From JAHILA01 sp035528175 (lineage in GTDB: Bacteria; Patescibacteriota; Minisyncoccia; RBG-13-40-8-A), in assembly GCA_035528175.1 (NCBI GenBank), contig DATKZC010000015.1:1-29438 (forward strand): a DNA stretch of 29,438 bases, read 5' to 3'. A program made the translations under genes and the position numbers. Position 1 is the stretch's first letter. Every line of letters begins with the position of its first letter. Under the pieces are notes generated by a model. The model saw only the letters and a program-made list of their open reading frames with translations. It had not been told where the DNA came from and made no database searches. Below are positions 1 to 6,581 of the stretch, piece by piece.

Positions 1-501
1 CTTCTATTGATAATTGTTTGTATTGCATACACCTCTATTTTACCAGAAGTGTTGCACTTACTTATTGAACTAAATTCCCACAAAAATCTGGGGAGATTAA
101 AATCGGCTTTTGAAAAAATAAAAGCTGAGAGAATTGATTGCGAATTGGTTTTAATTATTAAATTCGTCAACGAAGAAGAATTGGATAATTTATACAAAAA
201 CGCTTCCTTGCTTGTCTTCCCCTCATTATGCGAGGGATTCGGCTTACCGCCTTTGGAAGCGATGAAAAGGGGAGTGCCAGTTGTTTCGTCTAATGCCGCC
301 TGCCTGCCAGAAATTTTGGGCAACGCAGTTTTGTATTTTAATCCATTAGATGTTGATGATATAGCGGGCAAAATCAAAAAAGCCCTCTTAGATGAGGACT
401 TGCGAAAAGATTTAATCCAAAAAGGATTTGAGCAAATTAAAAAATATAATTGGCAAAAAACTGCCCAAGAAACCTTAAAGGTTTATTCTATGATACGTTG
501 A
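1..501 (+). pseudogene. Glycosyltransferase family 4 C-terminal part, cut by the window edge and possibly decayed
   Basis: The frame is open from base 1 to a TGA at 499-501; the TTG at 7 is probably not a start, because the frame runs off the left edge. The segment HKNLGRL, then LYKNASLLVFPS and EGFGLPPLEAM (the E-x7-E nucleotide-sugar site), then AACLPEILGNA, are hallmarks of the C-terminal Rossmann domain of GT4 (GT-B) enzymes, which move sugars from activated donors in envelope polysaccharide synthesis. Two things look wrong. The stretch before HKNLGRL does not resemble the usual linker, and about 20-30 residues normally found between the ELVLxG strand and the xFVNEEEL strand are missing (CELVLIIKFVNEEELD is continuous). 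I therefore suspect an internally deleted or decaying copy, though a divergent active enzyme is possible. It converges on hsp20, with a 14-base overlap of the two 3' ends and no terminator seen. Confidence 0.6.
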
Positions 502-1021
502 CTTTTATTTTTTTGGTCTTTATTTTTTCCGATTTCGGGAGTTTGACTGTGAGAATTCCGTTTTTGATATCAGCTTTGGCCTTATCTACATCAACTTCTA
601 CTGGCAGAATAACTGAACGGGAGAATGCTCCCCAGTAAAGTTCTTGGTAATAATAATCTTCTGTGTTTATTTCTTCTTCTTTTCTTCTTCTGCCTCTAAC
701 GGTAATCATATCATTGGTAAAACTGATATCAATATCTTCTGGTTTAACTCCGGCAACCGTTGATTTGATTATAATATCAGAAGGAGTTTGGAAAACATCA
801 ATAGTCAATTGTCCTTCTTCGCTTTCATCAGCCTCCTGAAACCAGCTTTTTTCTTCTGTTTCCGAGGTTTCAATTTTCTTTATTGATTTTCTCGGTTTTT
901 TTATTAGTTTTGGAGGAACGTCATCTTCTGATGAAGTTATTGTTTCTTTTATTGTTTCCTCTTTTTCTTCTTCGTTTTCGATAGAAGCGCCGGTTAATTT
1001 TTCAAAAAATGATTTTGCCAT
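488..1021 (-). CDS. Hsp20/alpha-crystallin small heat-shock protein
   Basis: 177 aa. The alpha-crystallin domain covers about residues 70-177, ending in the typical GILTVKLPK motif (A/G-x-L-x-V-x-LPK, residues 155-163). It is an ATP-independent holdase that binds unfolding proteins in the cytoplasm. The first 70 residues are a charged, Glu/Lys-rich, probably disordered extension, longer and more acidic than in most bacterial Hsp20s. The ATG at 1021 is preceded, 8 bases away, by AGGGG, one of few Shine-Dalgarno-like sites in this window. That site lies inside a 12-bp hairpin (see the leader feature), which suggests heat-dependent translation. It follows prsW on the same strand after a 64-base gap, so it may have its own promoter or read-through control. 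Confidence 0.9.
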   Translation of the reverse strand: MAKSFFEKLTGASIENEEEKEETIKETITSSEDDVPPKLIKKPRKSIKKIETSETEEKSWFQEADESEEGQLTIDVFQTPSDIIIKSTVAGVKPEDIDISFTNDMITVRGRRRKEEEINTEDYYYQELYWGAFSRSVILPVEVDVDKAKADIKNGILTVKLPKSEKIKTKKIKVNVS

Positions 1022-1028
1022 ATAATTT

Positions 1029-1070
1029 ACCCCTGTTAAATCCAGCGAAGCGGGACCTATTTAACGGGGT
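1029..1070 (-). promoter_or_regulatory. hsp20 leader hairpin hiding the Shine-Dalgarno (candidate RNA thermometer)
   Basis: Read on the minus strand, ACCCCGTTAAAT (1070-1059) pairs with ATTTAACAGGGGT (1041-1029). This gives 12 pairs with one bulged A at 1034. The AGGGG that would act as Shine-Dalgarno (1034-1030), 8 bases before the ATG, is completely inside the stem. The loop contains a second small stem around CGCTTCG. No U-run follows, so a terminator for prsW is less likely. Alternative: just another palindromic repeat, as the loop resembles the TCCCGCTT element seen in pheS. Confidence 0.5.
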
Positions 1071-1085
1071 GAATAGAATTAATTA

Positions 1086-1805
1086 TTATAATTTACAAAC
1101 TGACCTAAATTTATTTATTTTTTTGAACATCAGAGACACTATTACAGCTGCACCGAAAAGAAGTACAAATATTAAGATATTTCTTTGGTAGGTTTCAATG
1201 TGTCCGTCTATATTAAATATTATAATATAATTGAAAACCGAATGCAAGATAGTAGCCGCAACCAATCCTCCAAAAATCAGAGTTTTTCTGAACCGCGATT
1301 TTGTGCATAGCGAAGCGGCGAGAAAGTATCCCATAACTGCTGAAGCCAATGCATGTAGAAAAGTTGCTCCCAAAAATCTTGTGGTAATGAATTCTATTGT
1401 TTCGCCAATCGGGATTTTCAGCGGAGAAATCTGGCTTAGAAGATAAATATTCTCCGCAGCCGCGAATCCCAGTGCCGCTATTATTAAGTATATCATCGAA
1501 TCAATGGGTTCGTCAAAATTGGGATTTTTCAAAACGCCGAATTTTATAACCAGATATTTCAATAATTCCTCGATTAAGGCAAAACCAATAACCAAAAGCA
1601 ATATTTTTTCGGACAGAGAAATTGCTTTTAATCCCTCAAAAAGCCCTTGTTCGAGCAGTGCGGCTAAAGTAATCATTATTGCTCCGAAAAAGAAAATTTT
1701 GACCACCATTTTATTTGGCTCCGGATGCTTATCTTTGCGCAAATAGAATACTAGCCAGATAATACTGGGAAGAGGAGCTAAAATTATACAAAGTAAAAGT
1801 TTCAT
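1086..1805 (-). CDS. PrsW-like intramembrane metalloprotease
   Basis: 239 aa with about seven hydrophobic segments. The PrsW family signature is present: the EE of FALIEELLKY (residues 79-80), the D(E)P-IDSMIY segment followed by GFAAAENI (EN at 118-119), and two histidines in membrane segments, FLHAL (H151) and LHSVFNY (H188). PrsW in Bacillus cleaves an anti-sigma factor within the membrane, and relatives belong to the large EEx(n)-EN-H-H glutamic/metal-dependent protease superfamily. The substrate here is unknown; no anti-sigma factor is visible nearby. Its ATG overlaps the valS stop by four bases (1802-1805), so it is translated with valS. Confidence is high for family, low for substrate. 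Confidence 0.8.
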   Translation of the reverse strand: MKLLLCIILAPLPSIIWLVFYLRKDKHPEPNKMVVKIFFFGAIMITLAALLEQGLFEGLKAISLSEKILLLVIGFALIEELLKYLVIKFGVLKNPNFDEPIDSMIYLIIAALGFAAAENIYLLSQISPLKIPIGETIEFITTRFLGATFLHALASAVMGYFLAASLCTKSRFRKTLIFGGLVAATILHSVFNYIIIFNIDGHIETYQRNILIFVLLFGAAVIVSLMFKKINKFRSVCKL

Positions 1806-3847
1806 TTTTGTTTTTTAGATGTTGGCCATTCCGATATAATAAGTGGGCTTTTTTCTTTATAATTCATTTGCCAGATACTTTCAGTGATAAAAGGTATAAA
1901 TGGGTGGAGTAATCTTAGAATTGTTCTAAATACATAAACATTAACATTTTTTTCCTGTTTCTTGCTGGTTTCGATATATTTGTCAGCATATTCGTGCCAG
2001 ACGAATTCGTATAGTTCGCGCGCTGCTTCTCCTAGTTCGTAATTTTCGATTTTTTTGGTGATTGATTTAATGGTTTCATCTAGTCGTTTAAGAATCCGCT
2101 TGTCATCTGGAGTTAAATCCGCCGGAGCTTCAGCGGAGGCGGAGGGTTTCAAATGTATAAATCTGTTTATGTTCCAGATTTTGTTGCAGAAATTTCTACT
2201 TGCCTTGATTGTGTCTTCGGAAAATTTTATTGCCTGCTGTTCACGGCCGGTCTGATAAAGCAAACCGAAACGCGTTGCATCAGCTCCATATTTTTCAATC
2301 AGTTCGTTCGGATCGAGTCCTGTGCCTAATGACTTGCTCATTCTTTTGCCCTCGATATTTAAAACCGTTGCATTGATATAAACATTTTTAAATGGAATTG
2401 TTTTTAAAAATTCTAAACTTGAAAAAATCATTCTTGCGACCCATAAGTAGATAATATCTTGAGCAGTAATTAATAAACTAGTGGGATAAAACTTTTCTAA
2501 ATCACTATTTTTACGAGGCCTGCCCTGAGCGTAGTCGAGGGGCCAGCCGAGAATTGCGAACGGCCAGAGAGCGGATGAGAACCAGGTATCAAGAACATCA
2601 TTTTCTCCTGTCAAAGGAATTTTATGCCCCCACCATAATTGTCGGGAAATACACCAATCTTCGGCTTTATCCAGCCAGTTAAGATAAATCTTTTTATAGC
2701 GCGCGGGAGTAAATTCAATTTTTCCTTTTTTCACGGCATCAATAGCGGGCTTAGTCAGTTTATTCATTTTTAGAAACCATTGTTTTGAAATCAGCGGTTC
2801 AATCGGGTTTTCGCACCTATCGCAAATAGCCAAAGAATGTTCATAATCTTCTTCTTTTTCCAGCAGGTTTTGTGTTCTTAAATCTTCAATTATTTTATTT
2901 CTTGCTTCTAATATTTTCAGACCCGCGTATTCGCCGCCGTGTTTTGTTATTTTTCCGTCTTCGCCAATAATGCTTATAGTCTCAAGCTTATTGGTCTTGC
3001 CGATTTTATTGTCAGTTGTATCATGAGCTGGAGTGACCTTTACTGCTCCGGTTCCGAATTTAATGTCAATCAGGCGATCGGCAATAATCGGTATTTCGCG
3101 TTCTATTAGGGGTAAAATAACTTTTTTCCCCACCAAATTTTTATATCTCGCATCTTTGGGATTAACAGCAACAGCAGTATCGCCAAGCATGGTTTCTGGC
3201 CTAGTTGTCGCGACCACGATGAAATCTTTTTTTTCTTTTAATGGATATTTTATATACCACAATTTTGTTTTATGCGGTATGTGTTTTATTTCAATATCAG
3301 AAATCGCAGTAGTACAGCGCGGGCACCAGTTCACAATTCTTGGGCCTTGGTAAATCCATCCTTTTTTATAATAATGTAGAAATGCAGTTTCAACTGCTTT
3401 GGAATATTCTTTGTCCAGAGTAAAGCGCAAACGCGACCAATCACACGAACAACCCAATTTTCTTAGTTGGTTTAAAATTTCATTACCGTATTTTTCTTTC
3501 CATTGCCATACGCATTCAATAAATTTTTCCTTGCCAAGGGCATGACGGGAAAGACCTTGTTTTTTCAATTCTTTTTCAACTTTATTTTGCGTGGCAATGC
3601 CAGCATGGTCTGTTCCTGGAACCCAAAGAGACGGAACTTGCTTCATTCTATAATATCTAATCATTACATCTTGGATTGTATTATTCAGCGCGTGGCCCAT
3701 ATGCAATGAGCCGGTAATATTCGGTGGAGGAATGGTAATGACGAATGGTTTGCCCTTGCCTCTAGGCGCAAAAAAACCACCTTTTTCCCAAAGGTTATAA
3801 ATTTTTTCTTCAACCTGTTTTGGCTCGTATGTTTTTGGTATTTCCAT
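1802..3847 (-). CDS. valS: Valyl-tRNA synthetase, shortened
   Basis: 681 aa, against roughly 850-950 in most bacteria. Class I motifs are HMGH (49-52) and RMSKS (502-506). The editing domain is recognised by ATTRPETMLGDTAV and FGTGAVKVTPAHD, and the zinc-knuckle-like CDRCENPIEP is kept. The enzyme charges tRNA-Val in the cytoplasm. Missing relative to family: the segment between WWGHKIP and ENDVLDTWFSS is reduced to a few residues, and the sequence stops at ISEWPTSKKQK, so the C-terminal coiled-coil arm that grips tRNA is absent. Two palindromic repeats are read in frame: LDYAQGRPRK (about 437-446) and SASAEAPAD (about 569-577). It lies 19 bases after tsaD and overlaps prsW, implying one operon. 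Confidence 0.95.
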   Translation of the reverse strand: MEIPKTYEPKQVEEKIYNLWEKGGFFAPRGKGKPFVITIPPPNITGSLHMGHALNNTIQDVMIRYYRMKQVPSLWVPGTDHAGIATQNKVEKELKKQGLSRHALGKEKFIECVWQWKEKYGNEILNQLRKLGCSCDWSRLRFTLDKEYSKAVETAFLHYYKKGWIYQGPRIVNWCPRCTTAISDIEIKHIPHKTKLWYIKYPLKEKKDFIVVATTRPETMLGDTAVAVNPKDARYKNLVGKKVILPLIEREIPIIADRLIDIKFGTGAVKVTPAHDTTDNKIGKTNKLETISIIGEDGKITKHGGEYAGLKILEARNKIIEDLRTQNLLEKEEDYEHSLAICDRCENPIEPLISKQWFLKMNKLTKPAIDAVKKGKIEFTPARYKKIYLNWLDKAEDWCISRQLWWGHKIPLTGENDVLDTWFSSALWPFAILGWPLDYAQGRPRKNSDLEKFYPTSLLITAQDIIYLWVARMIFSSLEFLKTIPFKNVYINATVLNIEGKRMSKSLGTGLDPNELIEKYGADATRFGLLYQTGREQQAIKFSEDTIKASRNFCNKIWNINRFIHLKPSASAEAPADLTPDDKRILKRLDETIKSITKKIENYELGEAARELYEFVWHEYADKYIETSKKQEKNVNVYVFRTILRLLHPFIPFITESIWQMNYKEKSPLIISEWPTSKKQK
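2118..2143. repeat. Palindromic element in valS
   Basis: TCCGCC (2118-2123) and GGCGGA (2138-2143) form an inverted repeat around a GC-rich centre. It is translated in frame as SASAEAPAD, inside the anticodon-binding region of ValRS where homologues normally have no such Ala/Ser-rich run. Confidence 0.7.
2517..2544. repeat. Palindromic element in valS
   Basis: GGCC-TG-CCCT pairs with AGGGGCC around a centre containing GAGCGTAGTCG. It reads in frame as LDYAQGRPR, between the conserved LGWP and FYPT segments of ValRS. The centre resembles that of the element at 26278-26299 (TCGACTTCGCTCAG). Confidence 0.7.
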
Positions 3848-3866
3848 GATTATATTATATCATTTT

Positions 3867-4940
3867 TTAACTTATTCTTAAATTCGCATCAGCTTTAATT
3901 TTGTCGTATTTTTTTGTCGCTTTATTTTTATTATAATATCCTGCCATTGCAATCATTGCGCCATTATCAGTACAGAGTTTGAAATCAGGAATCAAAAATT
4001 TGGCATTTGAGATTCGGGTTTTAATAGTTTCTGCCATTTGCTTACGCAGCTCTTTATTTGCCGCCACTCCGCCAGATAAAATTATTGTTTTTGCTTTATA
4101 TTCTTTCGCTGCGCGTAGGGTTTTATCAACCAACACATCAATAATTGCTTGTTGTGTCTCATAGCAAATTTCTGGAATCATGTGGGACGTTGGAATCATG
4201 TGGGACGTCGCACGTCCCACATTTTTTATTTCTAATTTTTGTGTTAGGTACAAAACGGCGGTTTTTAATCCGCTGAAACTGAAATTATAATTTTTGTGTT
4301 GAATCATGGGGCGGGGTAATTGAAGCTTGGAGATTCCGGCTTTCGCGGCCTCTTTAGAAATTATTGGTCCACCAGGATAACCAAGATTTAAAAGTTTAGC
4401 CACTTTATCAAAACATTCTCCAGCAGCATCATCAAGTGTTTCCCCGATAATTTTGTATTTACCAATGCCTTTAACTAAAACCAATTGTGTATGCCCGCCA
4501 GAAACAGTCAAGGCAATGGCAGGGAACAAAGCTTCGGAAATTGCCGCAATAATATGCCCTTCAATGTGATTTACTCCGATAATCGGGATTTTGTATTTAT
4601 ATGCCAGGGCTTTAGCGAAATTAACTCCGATTAAAAGAGAAGGGATTAAGCCAGGGCCGATTGTTACAGCGACAAGATCGACCTGCCTCGTCGGCAGGCG
4701 GGTTTCTTTCAATGTAGCATTTGCTTCTTTAAGCGCGGCTTTTAAACAGGGTTCGATATTTTTTAGATGTTCTCGTGCAGCCAAATTTGGTACCACTCCG
4801 CCAAAGGGAATGTGGATTTTAATTTGCGAAGAAATAATATTGGACAAAATATCAAATTTAACCCCGACCTTAGTCGGGATGGCCTTTACAACCGATATGC
4901 CGGTATCATCGCAAGATGTTTCTATGCCAAGGATTATCAT
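3867..4940 (-). CDS. tsaD: tRNA N6-threonylcarbamoyladenosine transferase
   Basis: 357 aa. Start MIILGIETSCDDTG, the metal ligands HIEGH (125-129), VSGGHTQLVLV, the GxxGGP loop and CTDNGAMIA near the C-terminus identify the TsaD/Kae1 ASKHA-fold protein. With TsaB and TsaE it transfers threonylcarbamoyl to A37 of ANN-reading tRNAs in the cytoplasm. Three palindromic elements are read through in frame: around IPTKVG (residues 21-26), LPTRQ (82-86) and a duplicated TSHMIP (245-256). These account for most of its excess over a typical ~335 aa. First gene of the minus-strand run with valS and prsW. Its start lies 60 bases from tRNA-Glu, which is read the other way. Confidence 0.95.
   Translation of the reverse strand: MIILGIETSCDDTGISVVKAIPTKVGVKFDILSNIISSQIKIHIPFGGVVPNLAAREHLKNIEPCLKAALKEANATLKETRLPTRQVDLVAVTIGPGLIPSLLIGVNFAKALAYKYKIPIIGVNHIEGHIIAAISEALFPAIALTVSGGHTQLVLVKGIGKYKIIGETLDDAAGECFDKVAKLLNLGYPGGPIISKEAAKAGISKLQLPRPMIQHKNYNFSFSGLKTAVLYLTQKLEIKNVGRATSHMIPTSHMIPEICYETQQAIIDVLVDKTLRAAKEYKAKTIILSGGVAANKELRKQMAETIKTRISNAKFLIPDFKLCTDNGAMIAMAGYYNKNKATKKYDKIKADANLRIS
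4173..4222. repeat. 18-bp tandem duplication and perfect palindrome in tsaD
   Basis: An exact 18-base unit starting TGGAATCATG occurs twice in tandem (4173-4190 and 4191-4208), encoding TSHMIP twice. The second copy is the left arm of a perfect 11-bp palindrome: ATGTGGGACGT (4198-4208), loop CGC, ACGTCCCACAT (4212-4222). Confidence 0.9.
4682..4698. repeat. CCTGCC/GGCAGG palindromic element in tsaD
   Basis: CCTGCC (4682-4687), centre TCGTC, GGCAGG (4693-4698). In frame on the coding strand it gives LPTRQ. Same family as the two copies in gatA and the one in pheT. Confidence 0.75.
4863..4878. repeat. Palindromic element in tsaD
   Basis: CCCGAC (4863-4868), loop CTTA, GTCGGG (4873-4878). Translated in frame as part of IPTKVGV, lengthening the loop after the first strands of TsaD. 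Confidence 0.7.
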
Positions 4941-4961
4941 ATTACTATTCTAGCTTTTTTC

Positions 4962-4990
4962 TTGCCATTTTTCAATATTTTTGGTATGTT
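4962..4990 (+). promoter_or_regulatory. Promoter of the tRNA-Glu unit
   Basis: -35 TTGCCA (4962-4967), 17-base spacer, -10 TATGTT (4985-4990). This puts transcription start a few bases before the tRNA at 5001. Confidence 0.6.
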
Positions 4991-5000
4991 AATTATATCT

Positions 5001-5072
5001 GGCGCTATCGTCTAATGGTAAGGACAGCAGATTTTCAATCTGTCAATCGGGGTTCGATTCCCCGTAGCGCTG
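5001..5072 (+). tRNA. tRNA-Glu (UUC)
   Basis: Acceptor GGCGCTA pairs with TAGCGCT (one G-U pair) and G is the discriminator. The anticodon stem GCAGA/TCTGT holds loop TTTTCAA, so the anticodon is TTC. The T-arm CGGGG TTCGATT CCCCG is standard. CCA is not encoded (CCT follows). Confidence 0.95.
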
Positions 5073-5088
5073 CCTTAAAGGAGGTTAA

Positions 5089-5265
5089 ATGATTAAAAAA
5101 AATCATGGCGACGACCGGTTGAAACGTGTTCTGTGGGAAAAAGGCAAGGACATCTCGAATTGGCTAAGGGGATGGCGGCCACAGCTCAATTTTCGGGAAT
5201 TGCCTTTTCGCAGGTCAGGGGGCGGACCGGCGAAGGTCCTGAAAAATCAGGAAACCAAAGCCTAG
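5089..5265 (+). CDS. Possible 58-aa small protein overlapping the RNA candidate
   Basis: ATG at 5089 follows AAGGAGG, the best Shine-Dalgarno in the window, and runs 58 codons to TAG at 5263-5265. The predicted peptide is basic and Arg/Trp-containing (MIKKNHGDDRLKRVLWEKG at the start) with no recognised domain, signal or membrane segment. Against coding: it uses codons such as CGG, CTC and CAG that neighbours avoid, and its bases are committed to long stems. It could be a real small protein, a leader, or chance. I favour the RNA. Confidence 0.3.
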   Translation: MIKKNHGDDRLKRVLWEKGKDISNWLRGWRPQLNFRELPFRRSGGGPAKVLKNQETKA

Positions 5266-5275
5266 CCATGTTTAA

Positions 5276-5308
5276 GCCAGAGGGAACCAACCCTCTGGCT
5301 CACCTTTT
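5276..5308 (+). terminator. Hairpin closing the tRNA-Glu/RNA unit
   Basis: GCCAGAGGG, loop AACCAA, CCCTCTGGC, then TCACC and TTTT. The 9-bp stem is perfect but the U-run is offset by five bases, so it may be a weak terminator or the 3' domain of the RNA. Confidence 0.5.
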
Positions 5309-5324
5309 AAAATTCAATAAAATC

Positions 5325-5333
5325 TGCTAAAAT
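5325..5333 (+). promoter_or_regulatory. Extended -10 promoter of tRNA-Gly
   Basis: TGCTAAAAT ends 11 bases before the tRNA at 5345. No good -35 is seen; the TG extension may compensate. Confidence 0.5.
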
Positions 5334-5344
5334 GAGAATGGTTT

Positions 5345-5416
5345 GCGAGTGTCGTATAGTGGCCATTACGCTTGCTTCCCAAGCAAGTGACGGCGGTTCG
5401 ATTCCGCTCACTCGCT
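5345..5416 (+). tRNA. tRNA-Gly (CCC)
   Basis: Acceptor GCGAGTG/CACTCGC with discriminator T. Anticodon stem CTTGC/GCAAG with loop TTCCCAA, so the anticodon is CCC. T-loop TTCGATT. CCA not encoded. Confidence 0.95.
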
Positions 5417-5418
5417 TT

Positions 5419-5490
5419 GCCGAGGTAGCTCAGTGGTAGAGCAACGCTTTCGTAAAGCGTGGGTCGTGAGTTCGAATCTCGCCCTCGGCT
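5419..5490 (+). tRNA. tRNA-Thr (CGU)
   Basis: Two bases after tRNA-Gly and probably in the same transcript. Acceptor GCCGAGG/CCTCGGC, discriminator T. Anticodon stem ACGCT/AGCGT with loop TTCGTAA, anticodon CGT. T-loop TTCGAAT. CCA not encoded. Confidence 0.95.
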
Positions 5491-5519
5491 TTAAAAATTT
5501 TTTGTATTTTATTTTTTAA

Positions 5520-5528
5520 TGTTATAAT
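5520..5528 (+). promoter_or_regulatory. Extended -10 promoter of prfB, probably leaderless
   Basis: TGTTATAAT ends only 7 bases before the prfB ATG at 5536, so the expected transcription start falls at or next to the start codon. Confidence 0.55.
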
Positions 5529-5535
5529 TATAAAC

Positions 5536-6577
5536 ATGGAGATTTCTGAAAAAATCGAAGATTTGAAAATTAAAACCCGCCAAATGGCGGACTGTCTTTG
5601 ATTTAGTTAATAAGAAAAACAAAATAATTGAATTGGAAATTTTAATCCAAGAAAAAGATTTTTGGGCAGATAACAAAAAAGCAGCAGGAATAAGCAAGGA
5701 ATTAGCAGAATTAAAAGAAGAAATTGATACTTGGGAAAAATTAGAAAAAGATTTAGCAAAAATAAAAGACACATCAGAATTATCAGCGTGGGAAGAACGT
5801 TTTAAAAAAGAAGAAATCAAAGCGCTTTTTTCCGGACCGTACGATAAAAAACATGCAGTAATTTCAATTTATTCTGGTGCTGGCGGAACCGAGGCGCAGG
5901 ATTGGGCAAATATGCTTTTAAGGATGTATATTAAATACTCTGAAAGCCATAATTTTAAAAGCAAATTAATAGACATAAGCTACGGCCAAGAAACAGGGAT
6001 TAAAAGCGCGGTTTTGGAAATCAGCGGCCAATATGCTTTTGGATATTTAAAAGGAGAAAACGGCGTGCATCGACTAGTAAGATTGTCTCCGTTTAATGCG
6101 AATAATTTGCGCCAAACATCGTTTGCCTTAGTTGAAATTTTGCCGGAAGTGGGTGAGGACATACAGAAAGAAATTGAAATAAAACCAGATGAATTAAAAA
6201 TGGATACATTTCGCGCTTCTGGACCAGGGGGTCAGAATGTAAATATGCGTTCTACCGCAGTACGACTTACGTATTTGCCGACCAAGCTCGTTGTTTCTTG
6301 CCAAAGTGAAAGAAGTCAAGCACAGAACAGAGAAAAAGCAATGGGGATTCTTTACGCGAAAATTTACCAAGCTAGGATTAGTCAGTTGGCAAAAGAAAAA
6401 AAGGACTTGCGCGGAATAATACCATCAGCTGAATGGGGAAGCCAGATTCGTTCTTATGTGCTTCATCCCTATAAAATGGTTAAAGATCATAGGACGGATA
6501 TTGAAAGTTCTGACCCAGATGCGATATTAGATGGTAATCTAGATGAATTTATAGAGGCCGAGTTAAAATTAATCTAA
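5536..6577 (+). CDS. prfB: Peptide chain release factor 2, with programmed +1 frameshift
   Basis: Translation starts at ATG 5536 and meets in-frame TGA at 5599-5601 after 21 codons (…MADCL). Slipping +1 at CTT-TGA (5596-5601) continues as DLVNKKN and gives a 346-aa protein. RF2 hallmarks: the UGA/UAA-recognition tripeptide SPF (about 184-186) and the peptidyl-tRNA hydrolysis motif GGQ (about 231-233) in SGPGGQNVNM. The frameshift is the classic RF2 autoregulation: low RF2 favours slippage and so more RF2. The stimulating upstream element is weaker than in E. coli (GGCGGAC rather than AGGGGG), and the slip site is TGAT rather than TGAC. A start at 5633 would be an artefact of ignoring the slip. 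First gene of an operon with ftsEX. Confidence 0.95.
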
Positions 6578-6581
6578 AACG

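Larger units (their letters stand above)
5080..5308 (+). ncRNA. Candidate structured small RNA of unknown class
   Basis: A GC-rich stretch in AT-rich surroundings with several nested or adjacent stems. AAAGGCAA (5140-5147) pairs with TTGCCTTT (5200-5207) and encloses AATTG-GCT (5158-5165), which pairs with AGC-T-CAATT (5183-5191). Further on are GGACC (5224-5228)/GGTCC (5235-5239), an alternative CCTGA/TCAGG stem (5238-5251), and a 9-bp stem GCCAGAGGG/CCCTCTGGC (5276-5299) followed shortly by TTTT (5305-5308). It may be co-transcribed with tRNA-Glu. I compared it by eye with tmRNA, RNase P RNA, SRP RNA and 6S RNA and found none of their conserved motifs. An overlapping 58-codon ORF is the alternative reading. 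Confidence 0.45.

Noticed and set aside
1030..1069. Rho-independent terminator for prsW
   Set aside because: The stem is not followed by a T-run on the transcribed strand and overlaps the hsp20 ribosome-binding site; kept only as an alternative.
4173..4222. CRISPR-like repeat
   Set aside because: Only two adjacent units with no spacers, inside a coding frame. No CRISPR array or cas gene is visible in the window.
4591..4953. Long plus-strand frames opposite tsaD, valS and other genes
   Set aside because: They mirror strongly conserved proteins on the other strand and show no domain features of their own.
5080..5308. tmRNA, RNase P RNA, SRP RNA or 6S RNA
   Set aside because: No tRNA-like 3' end, no GAGGAAAGTCC-type P4 motif, no GGAAG-type SRP apical loop with AGCAGC, no long 6S rod with central bubble.
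5133..5330. A second open frame (GTG start) across the RNA candidate
   Set aside because: No ribosome-binding site, low-complexity composition and complete overlap with stems.
5600..5602. UGA recoded as an amino acid (genetic code 25)
   Set aside because: UGA ends normal genes here (for example at 499 and 17346), and the RF2 gene is present; the prfB UGA is the known frameshift signal.
5633..6577. prfB annotated from a TTG at 5633
   Set aside because: The zero frame from ATG 5536 with a +1 slip at 5596-5602 restores the normal RF2 N-terminus, so 5633 is not the start.
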